DNA of 64,000 nt from Aquamicrobium sp. LC103 (GTDB taxonomy: Bacteria; Pseudomonadota; Alphaproteobacteria; Rhizobiales; Rhizobiaceae). A model generated the notes under the pieces. The model saw nothing but the letters and a program-made list of their open reading frames with translations. It searched no databases and had not been told where the DNA came from. A program made the translations under genes and the position numbers. Positions within the stretch are counted from its first letter, which is position 1, and the number at the start of each line of letters is the position of its first letter. Below are positions 17,851 to 26,464 of this stretch, in pieces. Location: positions 372,001 to 436,000 of the forward strand of contig NZ_LBCQ02000001.1 in the NCBI RefSeq assembly GCF_001014615.2, given 5' to 3'.

Positions 17851-17893
17851 CCTCATCCTGAGGTGCGAGCGCAGCGAGCCTCGAAGGACGCAC
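17851..17893 (-). repeat. 43-bp repeat, right inverted copy
   Basis: This element is the inverted partner of 17293-17335 with one mismatch. It lies 25 bases beyond the stop of the convergent chemoreceptor gene, so the pair could fold into a very large stem-loop enclosing the array. Confidence 0.85.
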
Positions 17894-17918
17894 CGAAGCG
17901 CTGCCCGGAGAGATTGGC

Positions 17919-19358
17919 CTACACCTTGTAGCCGATCCGCAAGCCGCCCCAGTGCCGGCCCTTGACCGTGATCGGGGCGGAAACGTCCTTCATCAGCACG
18001 AAATTGCCGCCGCCCATGTCGCGGCGATAGGTCTGGAGCAGGAAGGGCTTGGTGTTGCGGCCGGCACCGAGACCGGTGCGGTCGTTGAAGATGCGGTGAT
18101 TGCGGCAGTTTGCGGCGTTCCATACCGGGTCCTCGCCCTGCGGCTTGGAATAGACCAGATTGTGCGTCGGCAGATAGCCGTTGCGGTCGACCGCGGCGCA
18201 GAAGACGATCCGCTCGTCGAGCCCGAGCACCGGTTCCTGGATCGCCGGCAGCTCGCGGTCGGTGAAGGCGGTGAAGCGGGCGGTCACCTGCGACGGGTCG
18301 CTGCCCGGCACCGGCACATAGGCCTCGTCGAACAGATCGGCCGCGCCGATCCCGCCCTCGTCGATCGCCGCCTCGAAAAGCGCCGCGACCTCGCCCGCCC
18401 TGTGCTTGCAGATCTCGATCAGCGGCGTGTCCGGCGTCTCGATCCCGCTCTGGGCGATGAACAGTATGAAATCCTCGCTGATGTCGAGGATCGTCTGCGA
18501 GCGCTCGCCGGCCGCCGCACGCTTGCGGTGCGAGGCCTGCGTCATGCCAACCAGCTCGCGCAGATGCTCGCGCACGCGGGTGCTGCCGGAGATGTTCTCC
18601 TGTACCGGGTCCGTCATCCGCTCGATGCGGTCGGCGAGTTGCTCGACGGTTGCAACCAGCGACTGGATCGTGCGCGTCGCCTCGGAGGCGTGCGCGGATG
18701 CAGCGATCGCCGCCTCGGCGGTTCCGGCACTGCTGCGGGCGAGCTGCTGGAGCTCGCCCAGCGTTCCCTGAAGCGCCGTCAGGCTGGTCTCGTTCTGCTT
18801 GGCGAAGCTGCCGATCTGGTCGGCGAGCTCCTTGACCGCGTTGCCGATCACCGCGAAGCCCTTGCCGGCGCCGCCGAGGCGCGCCGCCTCGATCGAAGCG
18901 TTCAGCGCCACGAGCTGGGTTTCGCGCGCGATCGCGTTGATCGAGGCGCTGGCGCTGCGCACCGCGTCGATCGTCTCCGTCACCTTGCCGAGCTGTCCGC
19001 TGAAATCGATGACGCCTCGGCTCAACGTCTCCATGTTGCCGACGGCTTCGGCAAGCGTGCGCTCCACCGTGTCGGCGCTGCCGGCCAGCATCGCGCGCGT
19101 CTCGTCGGCGGAAGCCCGCGCCTCGGCCATCGAGCTGGCGAGATCGTTGTTGGCGGCGCTGGTGGCGCCGGCCGAGCGGACGACTTCGCGCAGCCTGTCG
19201 AGCTGCCGTTCGCCGAGCCCGCCCATGTCGTCGATCAGTCCGACGAGATCGGCGATCTCGATGCCCAGCCGGCTCGCCCGCTCGCCGATCGCCGCGACAT
19301 CGACGGCATGGCGATCGGCATTCGCGTCGGCAACGACGTGAAGCTGAGTAAGGTTCAT
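17919..19358 (-). CDS. Soluble methyl-accepting chemotaxis protein
   Basis: This 479-residue chemoreceptor has no signal peptide or transmembrane helix, so it should be cytoplasmic. The signalling hairpin, normally the most conserved part, is at residues about 140-180 (INAIARETQLVALNASIEAARLGGAGKGFAVIG). Residues about 265-479 form a second domain with NRTGLGAG-like elements and QTYRRDMGGGNFVLMKDVSAPI and GRHWGGLRIGYK. Thus the sensory module follows the signalling module, the reverse of classical receptors. It would work through CheA/CheW arrays. The sensed signal is unknown. No chemotaxis operon is nearby. Confidence 0.88.
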   Translation of the reverse strand: MNLTQLHVVADANADRHAVDVAAIGERASRLGIEIADLVGLIDDMGGLGERQLDRLREVVRSAGATSAANNDLASSMAEARASADETRAMLAGSADTVERTLAEAVGNMETLSRGVIDFSGQLGKVTETIDAVRSASASINAIARETQLVALNASIEAARLGGAGKGFAVIGNAVKELADQIGSFAKQNETSLTALQGTLGELQQLARSSAGTAEAAIAASAHASEATRTIQSLVATVEQLADRIERMTDPVQENISGSTRVREHLRELVGMTQASHRKRAAAGERSQTILDISEDFILFIAQSGIETPDTPLIEICKHRAGEVAALFEAAIDEGGIGAADLFDEAYVPVPGSDPSQVTARFTAFTDRELPAIQEPVLGLDERIVFCAAVDRNGYLPTHNLVYSKPQGEDPVWNAANCRNHRIFNDRTGLGAGRNTKPFLLQTYRRDMGGGNFVLMKDVSAPITVKGRHWGGLRIGYKV

Positions 19359-19530
19359 CCGGATTCCCCCCGCAGAATATCGGACAGAATTCCAGCCTCA
19401 CCTTACATTAGCGTTAAGCAATACGCCCGGCGCCGGCAAAAGAAACGGCCTTGGACGAAAGTCAACCGCGACGCCGGCTCGATATGACCTTGAAGGCGAC
19501 GGCCGCGAGGAACCGGCCCCGGCTGGCCCC

Positions 19531-19959
19531 TCATGCGCCCGGTGATTTCCGGGCGCGCGCCGGGCGCGACGTGTTCAGCGCAACGGCGGCGCGAACGAGC
19601 GCCTTCAGCGCCTCTTCATCGATCTCGTCGCCCTCATGGAAATCGATGGCGCGCCTGGTGTTTCCCTCGAGACTGGAATTGAAGAGGCCGGAAGGATCGT
19701 CCAGCGAGGCGCCCTTGGCGAAGGTCATCTTCACGACTTGTCTGTAGGTCTCGCCGGTGCAGACGATGCCGGCGTGCGACCACACCGGAACCCCTCTCCA
19801 CTTCCACTCCTCGACGATCTCGGGATCGGCCTGCTTGACGAGGGCCCTGACCCGGGCGAGCGTCGCGCCGCGCCAGTCGCCCAGATCCTCGATTCTCGCA
19901 TCGATGAGTTCCGAGGGAGAGGTTCCCTCTCCTGCTTGCGTCGCGCCGCTTTTCTTCAT
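19531..19959 (-). CDS. DUF1801 domain protein
   Basis: This 142-residue cytoplasmic protein belongs to the DUF1801 (YdhG/YdeI-like) family. The core spans about residues 14-105: LGDWRGATLARVRALVKQ, EEWKWRGVPVWSH and the TYRQVVKMTFAKGASL strand. A charged DEIDEEALKALVRAA helix lies near the C-terminus, which ends in a basic tail. The ATG at 19959 has GGAGGAG upstream on the minus strand. The biochemical function of the family is not established. It is divergent from the arginase-fold gene, with 157 bases between them, and may share a regulatory region, but I see no convincing operator. Confidence 0.75.
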   Translation of the reverse strand: MKKSGATQAGEGTSPSELIDARIEDLGDWRGATLARVRALVKQADPEIVEEWKWRGVPVWSHAGIVCTGETYRQVVKMTFAKGASLDDPSGLFNSSLEGNTRRAIDFHEGDEIDEEALKALVRAAVALNTSRPARARKSPGA

Positions 19960-20116
19960 TCTCGTCTCCTCCCGTTGGCTGCCGTCGCATTGGTCACGAC
20001 TGTACCAGTCCCGATGCCGTTGTGCACGCCGGCGTCTAGCGAACATCCGCGGTCGCGGAGGAACTTCTCCTCACTCGATACGTTTGCAACGGAATCGCGC
20101 TAGATGGAGGTTTGAA

Positions 20117-21007
20117 TTGGCGGCGCGTTTGCTGAACATTGTCGGCGCCGCTACAAGCGCCGGCGCCTATGCGCCAGGGCAGGAACAAGCTCCCGCAACC
20201 TTTCGCCGGCACGGCCTTGCAAAGGCACTCGCGGGTCGGAAGAGGGAAGTCAGGGATCATGGCGACGTTGCGTCGTTCCGATGGCGCCCGGATTCCTCGC
20301 GGCCGCAGGCCATGAATCTTGAGGCCGTGCGCCACGCCTGCACCCTCGTAGCAAGCAAGGTGGCTGCGGCGATCGCCGAGCAGGAGGACACGCTTGTCCT
20401 GGGCGGTGATTGTACCGTGGAGCTGGGAACGGTCGCTGGGGCGAATATGGCCGGCGCACGAACCGGACTCGTCTATATCGACTTCGATGCCGACCTCAAC
20501 ATACCCGAGACGAGCGACGGTGCCTTGGACTGGATGGGCGTCGCTCATCTACTCGACATTCCCGGATGCGAGCCTTCGCTCGCCGGACTAGGCCCCATCC
20601 GTCCGATGCTCGCGCCTCGGCAACTCCTCTATTTCGGCGTCGAAAACATCACTCCGCCCGAAGCCGCTGCAATCAGGGATCATGCGATCAAGGTCATATC
20701 GCGCGAGGAGGCTTTGAACGATATCGGAGTGGCGGCGGCGCGGACGGTCAAATGGGCGGCGCAATTCGACTGTGTACTCATTCACTTCGATGCCGACGTT
20801 CTGTCCTTCATCGATTTTCCGATCGCCGAGAACGTGCGTCGTTGCGACGGTCTCAAACTGGAGCAGGCCGCTTTCGTGCTAAACCGTCTGACCGCCCTGC
20901 CGCAATGGCGCGCCTTGACCATCACGGAGGTAAATCCGGACCATGCGCCGGACGAGTCCGCCGCCTTCACCCGCTTGAACGACATGCTTGCGGATGCGCT
21001 TGGATAG
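20117..21007 (+). CDS. Arginase/agmatinase-fold protein with unusual ligands
   Basis: This 296-residue ureohydrolase-fold protein starts at TTG 20117, chosen because TGGAGG lies 6 bases before it and the fold begins at once (LLNIVGAATSAGAY). Family motifs are present but altered: LVLGGDCTVELG (canonical GGDHS, so His becomes C99), YIDFDADLN (canonical DAHxD, so His becomes D124, with D122 and D126 kept) and HFDADVLSFID (D225, D227). If the alignment holds, both histidine ligands of the two-manganese site are replaced. GGDC-type members exist, so the first change may be a subfamily trait. The substrate is unknown and it may not be an arginase. The codon context is similar to its neighbours. 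Confidence 0.75.
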   Translation: MAARLLNIVGAATSAGAYAPGQEQAPATFRRHGLAKALAGRKREVRDHGDVASFRWRPDSSRPQAMNLEAVRHACTLVASKVAAAIAEQEDTLVLGGDCTVELGTVAGANMAGARTGLVYIDFDADLNIPETSDGALDWMGVAHLLDIPGCEPSLAGLGPIRPMLAPRQLLYFGVENITPPEAAAIRDHAIKVISREEALNDIGVAAARTVKWAAQFDCVLIHFDADVLSFIDFPIAENVRRCDGLKLEQAAFVLNRLTALPQWRALTITEVNPDHAPDESAAFTRLNDMLADALG

Positions 21008-21090
21008 TTCGGCTGCGGCACGCTCCGACCCATCCGAATGCACCTGATCCGGAGCATCGGCTCGCGCCCAGGTCGAGCCAGAGCCGGGCG

Positions 21091-24033
21091 CTAATGCGCC
21101 TCGTCCCAATTGTCGGCCGCGCGGGCGTCGACATGCAGCGGCACCTTCATCGACAAGGCCGGCATGGCGGCGTTCTCCATCACCTCGCGTATGACGGGAA
21201 TGGCGCTCGCCACCTCGTTGTCGGGCGCCTCGAAGATGAGTTCGTCATGGACCTGGAGCAGCATCAGGGTCCGCTCCAGCCCGGCGGCATGCAACGCGCC
21301 TTCCATGCGCACCATGGCGCGGCGGATGATGTCGGCCGCCGATCCCTGGATCGGCGCGTTGATGGCGGCACGCTCGTTGAAGGCACGGACGGACGGGTTG
21401 GGCGAACGGATTTCCGGGTAGTGCGCGCGGCGGCCGAAGATCGTCTCGACATAGCCCTTGTCGCGCGCGAAGGCCTTGGTCGAATCCATGTAGTCCTTGA
21501 TGCCGGGAAAGCGCTCGAAATACTTCTTGATGTAGCTGCCGGCTTCCTCGCGCCCGATCGAGAGCTGGTTGGCGAGGCCGAAGGCGGAAATGCCGTAGAT
21601 GATGCCGAAATTGATCGCCTTGGCGCGGCGGCGAACCTCCGACGGCATGCCGTCGACCGGCACGCCGAACATTTCCGAGGCGGTCATCGCGTGGATGTCG
21701 ATGCCGTCGGCGAAGGCCTGGCGGAGCTGCGGAATGTCGGCCACATGCGCCAGCACGCGCAGCTCGATCTGGCTGTAGTCGGCGGAGACCAGCTTGTTGC
21801 CCGGATCGGCGATGAAGGCCGTCCTGATCTTGCGCCCTTCGGCGGTCCGGATCGGGATGTTCTGCAGGTTCGGCTCCGAAGACGACAGGCGGCCGGTCGT
21901 GGTGGCGGCGAGCGCGTAGGAGGTGTGGACCCGCTTCGTCTCGGGATGGATGTAGCCCGGCAGCGCGTCGGTATAGGTCGATTTCAGCTTGGTGAGCTGG
22001 CGCCAGTCGACGATCTTGCGCGGCAGCTCGTGGCCGGCCGCGGCCAGATCCTCGAGCACCTGCGCGGAGGTAGACCATTGCCCCGTCTTGGTCTTGGAGC
22101 CGCCCGGCAGCCCCATCTTGCCGAACAATATGTCGCCGAGCTGCTTCGGCGAGCCGATGGTGAAGCGGTCGCCGGCAAGCCGATAGATCTCGTCCTCGAG
22201 CGCCGCCGCGCCCTGCGCCAGCTCGCCCGAAAGCCGCGACAGGATCTGGCGGTCGACCGAAATGCCGCGCTCCTCCATGCGCGCGAGCACCGGCACCAGC
22301 GGTCGCTCCAGCCGCTCATAGACCGAGACCAGGCCTTTCTCGACGAGCCTCGGCCTCAGCACGCGCCAAAGCCGCAGCGTGATGTCGGCATCCTCGGCGG
22401 CGTAGCAGGTCGCCTTTTCGAGATCGACGAAATCGAAGGTGACGAGGTTCTTGCCCGAACCGCACACGTCCTTGAAGGCGATCGGCTTGTGACCCAGCCA
22501 GCGCTCGGAGAGGTCGTCCATGCCCTGCCCGCCGACACCGGCGTCGAGCACGTAGGAGAGCAGCATCGTGTCGTCATAGGGCGCCACCTCGATGCCGTGC
22601 CGGTGCATGACGACGAGGTCGTATTTCAGGTTCTGCCCGATCTTCAGGACGGAGCGGTCCTCGAGCAGCGTCTTCAGCTCGTCGAGCGCCTCGCGCACCG
22701 GTATCTGGTTCTCGACAAGTCCGCCGCCGAGCAGGTCACCGACGCCGGACTTGTGAGCGATCGGCACATAGGCGGCATGGCCGGGCCGGATCGCGATCGA
22801 GAAGCCGCAGAGCTCGGCCTGCATGGGATCGAGCGAGGTGGTCTCGGTGTCGAAGGCAACGACGCCTTCCTCGCGCGCCTCCTTCATCCAGGCCTTGAGC
22901 GTCACCAGGTCGCGGATGCAGGCATAGGCATTGACGTCGATCCTGCCGGCGATCGCCTCGGCGGCGCGGCCAGCGGCAAGGTCGGACGGCGTCGGAGCAT
23001 CGCCGCGCGAAGCCTCGGTCGGCGCCACGTCGCCGCTCGACAAGGCCTCGGGCTGCTCCGGCGACGACGCGACGAGATCCGGCCCGTGCGCATCCGCCCC
23101 CCATTGCACGTCGACATGCAGCGGCTCGATCTCCGCCGCTTCCGTGCCCGAGGCCTCGGCGACGCGGCGGGTGAGCGTGGTGAATTCCATCGTCTTCAGG
23201 AAGGCGACGAGCTTCGGCCCGTTCGGCGGCTGCAGCACGAGCTCGTCGAGCGTCTCGACCACCGGCACGTCGTTCTTGAGGCGCACCAGCTCGCGCGACA
23301 GAAGCGCCTTCTCCGTGTGTTCGATCAGAGATTCGCGGCGTTTGTTCTGCTTGATCTCGGAAACGCGCGCCAGAAGCGTATCGAGATCGCCGAACTCCTC
23401 GATGAGCTGAGCGGCGGTCTTCTGGCCGATGCCAGGCACGCCGGGAATGTTGTCGATCGAATCGCCCATCAGCGCCTGCAGGTCGATCATCTTTTCGGGC
23501 GGCACGCCCCATTTCTCGACGACCTCCGGCACCCTGATCTCGCGATCCTTCATCGGGTCGTACATGGAGACCGTCGGGCCGACGAGCTGCATCAGATCCT
23601 TGTCGGAAGAGATGATCGTGGTGTCGCCGCCCGCCTCGCAGGCAAGCCGCGCATAGGTGGCGATGAGATCGTCCGCCTCGAACCCCTCCATCTCGATGCA
23701 AGGCAGGTCGAACGCCTTGGTGGCGTGACGGATCAGCCCGAATTGCGGGATCAGATCCTCGGGCGGGGCGGAGCGGTTGGCCTTGTATTCGGGATAGAGC
23801 TCGTTGCGGAAAGTCTTCGACGAATAATCGAAGATGACCGCGAAATGCGTCGGCGTCACGCCCACATCGGTGTTGCGCGCGTCCTGCATCAGCTTCCAGA
23901 GCATGTTGCAGAAACCCGACACCGCGCCCACCGGCAGCCCGTCCGACTTGCGCGTCAGCGGAGGCAGGGCGTGATAGGCACGGAAGATGTAGCCGGAGCC
24001 GTCGACAAGAAAGAGATGATCGCCTTTTTTCAT
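21091..24033 (-). CDS. polA: DNA polymerase I
   Basis: This 980-residue enzyme has all three classical domains. A 5'-3' exonuclease lies at residues about 1-290 (FLVDGSGYIFRAYHALPPL, GFEADDLIA, SSDKDLMQL). A 3'-5' proofreading exonuclease follows at about 380-570 (VVAFDTETTSLD, LKYDLVV, CYAAEDADITLRL), with the DEDDy residues apparently intact. The polymerase fills the C-terminus (VSADYSQIELRVLAH, RRRAKAINFGIIYGIS, LLQVHDELIFEAP). It fills gaps in repair and processes Okazaki fragments. The ATG at 24033 was chosen over an in-frame TTG 6 bases upstream. A probable small RNA is divergent from it. Confidence 0.97.
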   Translation of the reverse strand: MKKGDHLFLVDGSGYIFRAYHALPPLTRKSDGLPVGAVSGFCNMLWKLMQDARNTDVGVTPTHFAVIFDYSSKTFRNELYPEYKANRSAPPEDLIPQFGLIRHATKAFDLPCIEMEGFEADDLIATYARLACEAGGDTTIISSDKDLMQLVGPTVSMYDPMKDREIRVPEVVEKWGVPPEKMIDLQALMGDSIDNIPGVPGIGQKTAAQLIEEFGDLDTLLARVSEIKQNKRRESLIEHTEKALLSRELVRLKNDVPVVETLDELVLQPPNGPKLVAFLKTMEFTTLTRRVAEASGTEAAEIEPLHVDVQWGADAHGPDLVASSPEQPEALSSGDVAPTEASRGDAPTPSDLAAGRAAEAIAGRIDVNAYACIRDLVTLKAWMKEAREEGVVAFDTETTSLDPMQAELCGFSIAIRPGHAAYVPIAHKSGVGDLLGGGLVENQIPVREALDELKTLLEDRSVLKIGQNLKYDLVVMHRHGIEVAPYDDTMLLSYVLDAGVGGQGMDDLSERWLGHKPIAFKDVCGSGKNLVTFDFVDLEKATCYAAEDADITLRLWRVLRPRLVEKGLVSVYERLERPLVPVLARMEERGISVDRQILSRLSGELAQGAAALEDEIYRLAGDRFTIGSPKQLGDILFGKMGLPGGSKTKTGQWSTSAQVLEDLAAAGHELPRKIVDWRQLTKLKSTYTDALPGYIHPETKRVHTSYALAATTTGRLSSSEPNLQNIPIRTAEGRKIRTAFIADPGNKLVSADYSQIELRVLAHVADIPQLRQAFADGIDIHAMTASEMFGVPVDGMPSEVRRRAKAINFGIIYGISAFGLANQLSIGREEAGSYIKKYFERFPGIKDYMDSTKAFARDKGYVETIFGRRAHYPEIRSPNPSVRAFNERAAINAPIQGSAADIIRRAMVRMEGALHAAGLERTLMLLQVHDELIFEAPDNEVASAIPVIREVMENAAMPALSMKVPLHVDARAADNWDEAH

Positions 24034-24152
24034 GCGCAAACGGGTAGCGCGGAGCGCTTCTGGTGTCCAGGTGCAGAATCCGAGCCTACTGCCACGGAAA
24101 AAGGGCCCAGAAACTCATCACGCCTATGTTACAGATCTTTAATGTTCGTGCC

Positions 24153-24182
24153 CTTGAATCGCCATTATCAACGACCCAAATA
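24153..24182 (+). promoter_or_regulatory. Candidate small-RNA promoter
   Basis: CTTGAAT (24153-24159) and CAAATA (24177-24182) are separated by 17 bases. This resembles the CTTGAC/CTATAT housekeeping promoters of rhizobia and points at the hairpins and terminator that follow. Transcription would start near 24189. Confidence 0.5.
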
Positions 24183-24188
24183 CATCGC

Positions 24189-24334
24189 ATCGGCAATTAT
24201 CGCCGAAGTCCGGAAGTAGGCCCGTCCCCCGCCTGACCGGACAAGAGCGGCAGCCTCATCCCCCTCTCCGGGCTGCCGCTTCGTTTAGAGTAAGGCCGCC
24301 GTGGTTCCCCCTCCACCACGGCGGCACTTTTTTG
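24189..24334 (+). ncRNA. Probable trans-acting small RNA, alpha-r7/Smr7C-like
   Basis: The 401-base gap 24034-24434 between polA and the M20 peptidase gene has no credible gene but ends in a strong terminator that no plus-strand gene uses. The implied transcript is about 146 bases. It holds a 10-base stem (24246-24255 with 24271-24280) and the terminator hairpin. Three single-stranded segments share a C-run: TCCCCCGCC at 24225, TCCCCCTCTCC at 24259 and TTCCCCCTCC at 24305. Such loops can pair with Shine-Dalgarno sequences. In Sinorhizobium meliloti a ~150-base sRNA, Smr7C of the alpha-r7 family, lies beside polA (from memory), so location and size agree. Exact ends are inferred. Confidence 0.65.
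24295..24333 (+). terminator. Rho-independent terminator of the polA-adjacent small RNA
   Basis: GCCGCCGTGG and CCACGGCGGC form a perfect 10-base stem around an 11-base pyrimidine-rich loop. Two bases later a run of six T follows. The T-run is on the plus strand only. Confidence 0.9.
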
Positions 24335-24434
24335 TGCGGATGGCATCGCAACCGCCTCCGCGCTCAAATCCCGGACTTTTCGAGCGTGCGGTGTGGCTAT
24401 AGGGTCGTGCCGAAGAATCGAAAGGTTTCCCGCC

Positions 24435-25820
24435 ATGTCCGCAATCTCTCCCGTTCTCGACAGGATCGACGCCGATCTCGAAAACAGCATCGAACGGCTG
24501 TTCTCGCTGGTTCGCATACCCTCGATCTCCACCGACCCCGCCTATGCCGCCGACTGCCGGCGCGCGGCCGAATGGCTGGTGGAAGACCTGAAGGGCATCG
24601 GCTTCGACGCCAGCGTGCGCGACACGCCGGGACACCCGATGGTCGTCGCCCATCACGAGGGGCCGGCGGGATCGCCGCACCTCTTGTTCTACGGTCACTA
24701 CGACGTGCAGCCGGTCGACCCGCTCGATCTCTGGGATACCGACCCGTTTGCCCCCGCGATCAAGGATCTGGGCGAGGGCCGCAAGGTCATTACCGGGCGC
24801 GGCGCGTCCGACGACAAGGGCCAGCTCATGCTCTTCGTTGAAGCCTGTCGGGCATGGAAATCCGTGCACGGCTCCCTGCCATGCAGGATCACCCTCCTGT
24901 TCGAGGGCGAGGAGGAATCCGGCTCGCCCTCGCTGAAGCCGTTCCTCGAGGCCAATGCGGAGGAGCTGAAGGCGGATTTCGCCATGGTCTGCGACACCGG
25001 CATGTGGGACCGCGAGACGCCGGCGATCTCAGTGGCGCTGCGCGGCCTCGTCGGCGAGGAGGTGACCGTGCACGCCGCCGACCGCGACCTGCATTCCGGC
25101 GAGTTCGGAGGCGCGGCCGCCAATCCGATCCGCATCCTGGCGAGGATCCTCGCCGACGTGCATGACGAGAACGGCCGCGTGACGATCCCGGGCTTCTACG
25201 ACGGCGTCGAGGAAACGCCGTCGCAGATCCTGAAATCCTGGGAAGGGCTCGGGGAGACCGCCGAAAGCTTCCTCGGCGAGGTCGGGCTTTCGATCCCGTC
25301 CGGCGAGAAGGGCCGGTCGATCCTGGAACTGGTCTGGGCGCGCCCGACCGCCGAATTCAACGGCATTTCCGGCGGCTATACCGGCAAGGGCTTCAAGACG
25401 GTGATCGCCTCGGAAGCTTCGGCCAAGGTCTCCTTCCGCCTCGTGCACAAACAGGATCCAGTGAAGATCCGCGCCGCCTTCCGCGCCTTCGTCGAGGCGC
25501 GCATCCCGGCCGACTGCTCGGTGGTGTTCCACAGGCACGGCGGCTCGCCCGCGATCCAGCTTTCCTACGATTCGCCCTTCCTGACCAAGGCGAAGCAGGC
25601 GCTGACCGACGAGTGGAACAAGCCCGCGGCGATGATCGCCATGGGCGGGTCGATCCCGATCGTCGGCGATTTCCAGAACATGCTCGGCATGGAATCGCTG
25701 CTCGTCGGCTTCGGCCTTTCGGACGACCGCATCCATTCGCCCAACGAGAAATACGACCTCTCCTCATTCCACAGGGGCCAGAGAAGCTGGGCGCGCATCC
25801 TCGCCGCCCTCACGGCCTGA
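24435..25820 (+). CDS. M20 family metallopeptidase (dipeptidase)
   Basis: This 461-residue zinc peptidase of the M20/M25/M40 family carries the metal motif FYGHYDVQPVD (H88, D90), GRGASDDKGQ (D126), and FEGEEESGSP (E159 as general base, E160 as ligand). The CDTGMWD and GGSIPIVGDF motifs resemble carnosinase-like dipeptidases, as does the length. It should cleave dipeptides or small N-substituted amino acids in the cytoplasm; there is no signal peptide. It is followed after 15 bases by nrnC and may be cotranscribed with it. The exact substrate is unknown. Confidence 0.9.
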   Translation: MSAISPVLDRIDADLENSIERLFSLVRIPSISTDPAYAADCRRAAEWLVEDLKGIGFDASVRDTPGHPMVVAHHEGPAGSPHLLFYGHYDVQPVDPLDLWDTDPFAPAIKDLGEGRKVITGRGASDDKGQLMLFVEACRAWKSVHGSLPCRITLLFEGEEESGSPSLKPFLEANAEELKADFAMVCDTGMWDRETPAISVALRGLVGEEVTVHAADRDLHSGEFGGAAANPIRILARILADVHDENGRVTIPGFYDGVEETPSQILKSWEGLGETAESFLGEVGLSIPSGEKGRSILELVWARPTAEFNGISGGYTGKGFKTVIASEASAKVSFRLVHKQDPVKIRAAFRAFVEARIPADCSVVFHRHGGSPAIQLSYDSPFLTKAKQALTDEWNKPAAMIAMGGSIPIVGDFQNMLGMESLLVGFGLSDDRIHSPNEKYDLSSFHRGQRSWARILAALTA

Positions 25821-25835
25821 CCACGAAAGGCGACG

Positions 25836-26453
25836 ATGACCATCCGCTTCCACAAGAACGACCTGCCCGACCTTGCCAACTACGATGTCGACGCGGTCGC
25901 GATCGACACCGAGACGCTGGGCCTGAACCCGCATCGCGACCGGCTCTGCGTCGTGCAGATATCGCCGGGCGACGGGACCGCCGACGTGATCCAGATCGAC
26001 CGCGGGCAGAAACGCGCGCCCAACCTGGTGAGCCTGCTGCGCAACCGCCGCATCACCAAGCTCTTCCATTTCGGGCGCTTCGACCTCGCCGTGCTCTACC
26101 ACACGTTCGGCGTGATGCCGGAGCCGGTGTTCTGCACCAAGATCGCCTCGCGACTGACGCGCACCTATACCGACCGGCACGGCCTCAAGGAGATATGCTC
26201 GGAATTGCTGGGCGTCAGCCTGTCGAAGGTCCAGCAATCCTCGGACTGGGCGGCCGAAACCCTCTCGCCGGAACAGCTCGAATACGCGGCCTCCGACGTG
26301 CTCTACCTGCACCAGCTTCGCGACAAGCTGGTCGCACGATTGGTGCGCGACGGGCGGCTGCGCGAAGCGGAAGCCTGCTTCCGCTTCCTACCGACCCGCG
26401 CCAAGCTCGACCTGATGGGCTGGGACGAACAGGACATCTTCGCCCATAGTTGA
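25836..26453 (+). CDS. nrnC: NrnC-type oligoribonuclease (RNase D-like 3'-5' exonuclease)
   Basis: This 205-residue DEDDy exonuclease has D24 and E26 in IDTETLG, D83 in FGRFDLAV, and Y150 and D154 in YAASDVLY. It consists of the exonuclease domain only, without the HRDC domains of RNase D. That size and the alphaproteobacterial context match NrnC, which degrades nano-RNAs, especially dinucleotides, in species lacking Orn. It would be essential for clearing pGpG and other short RNAs. The call of NrnC over RNase D rests on length and taxon. It converges with the acyltransferase gene, with 11 bases between the stops. Confidence 0.88.
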   Translation: MTIRFHKNDLPDLANYDVDAVAIDTETLGLNPHRDRLCVVQISPGDGTADVIQIDRGQKRAPNLVSLLRNRRITKLFHFGRFDLAVLYHTFGVMPEPVFCTKIASRLTRTYTDRHGLKEICSELLGVSLSKVQQSSDWAAETLSPEQLEYAASDVLYLHQLRDKLVARLVRDGRLREAEACFRFLPTRAKLDLMGWDEQDIFAHS

Positions 26454-26464
26454 TTTCCCCGCAG

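Noticed and set aside
17291-17861. Open frames of 124-173 codons across the repeat array
   Set aside because: They exist because the ~40-bp unit lacks stops in several frames; they have repeated Arg/Ser/Ala sequence, no good start site, and overlap each other.
24034-24152. Coding gene between polA and the small RNA
   Set aside because: No frame with a start, ribosome binding site and coding character; this is probably the polA upstream region.
20410-24219. Frame of 1269 codons opposite polA
   Set aside because: It is a high-GC antisense shadow, rich in Arg, His and Gly, with no recognisable domain, while polA on the other strand is complete.
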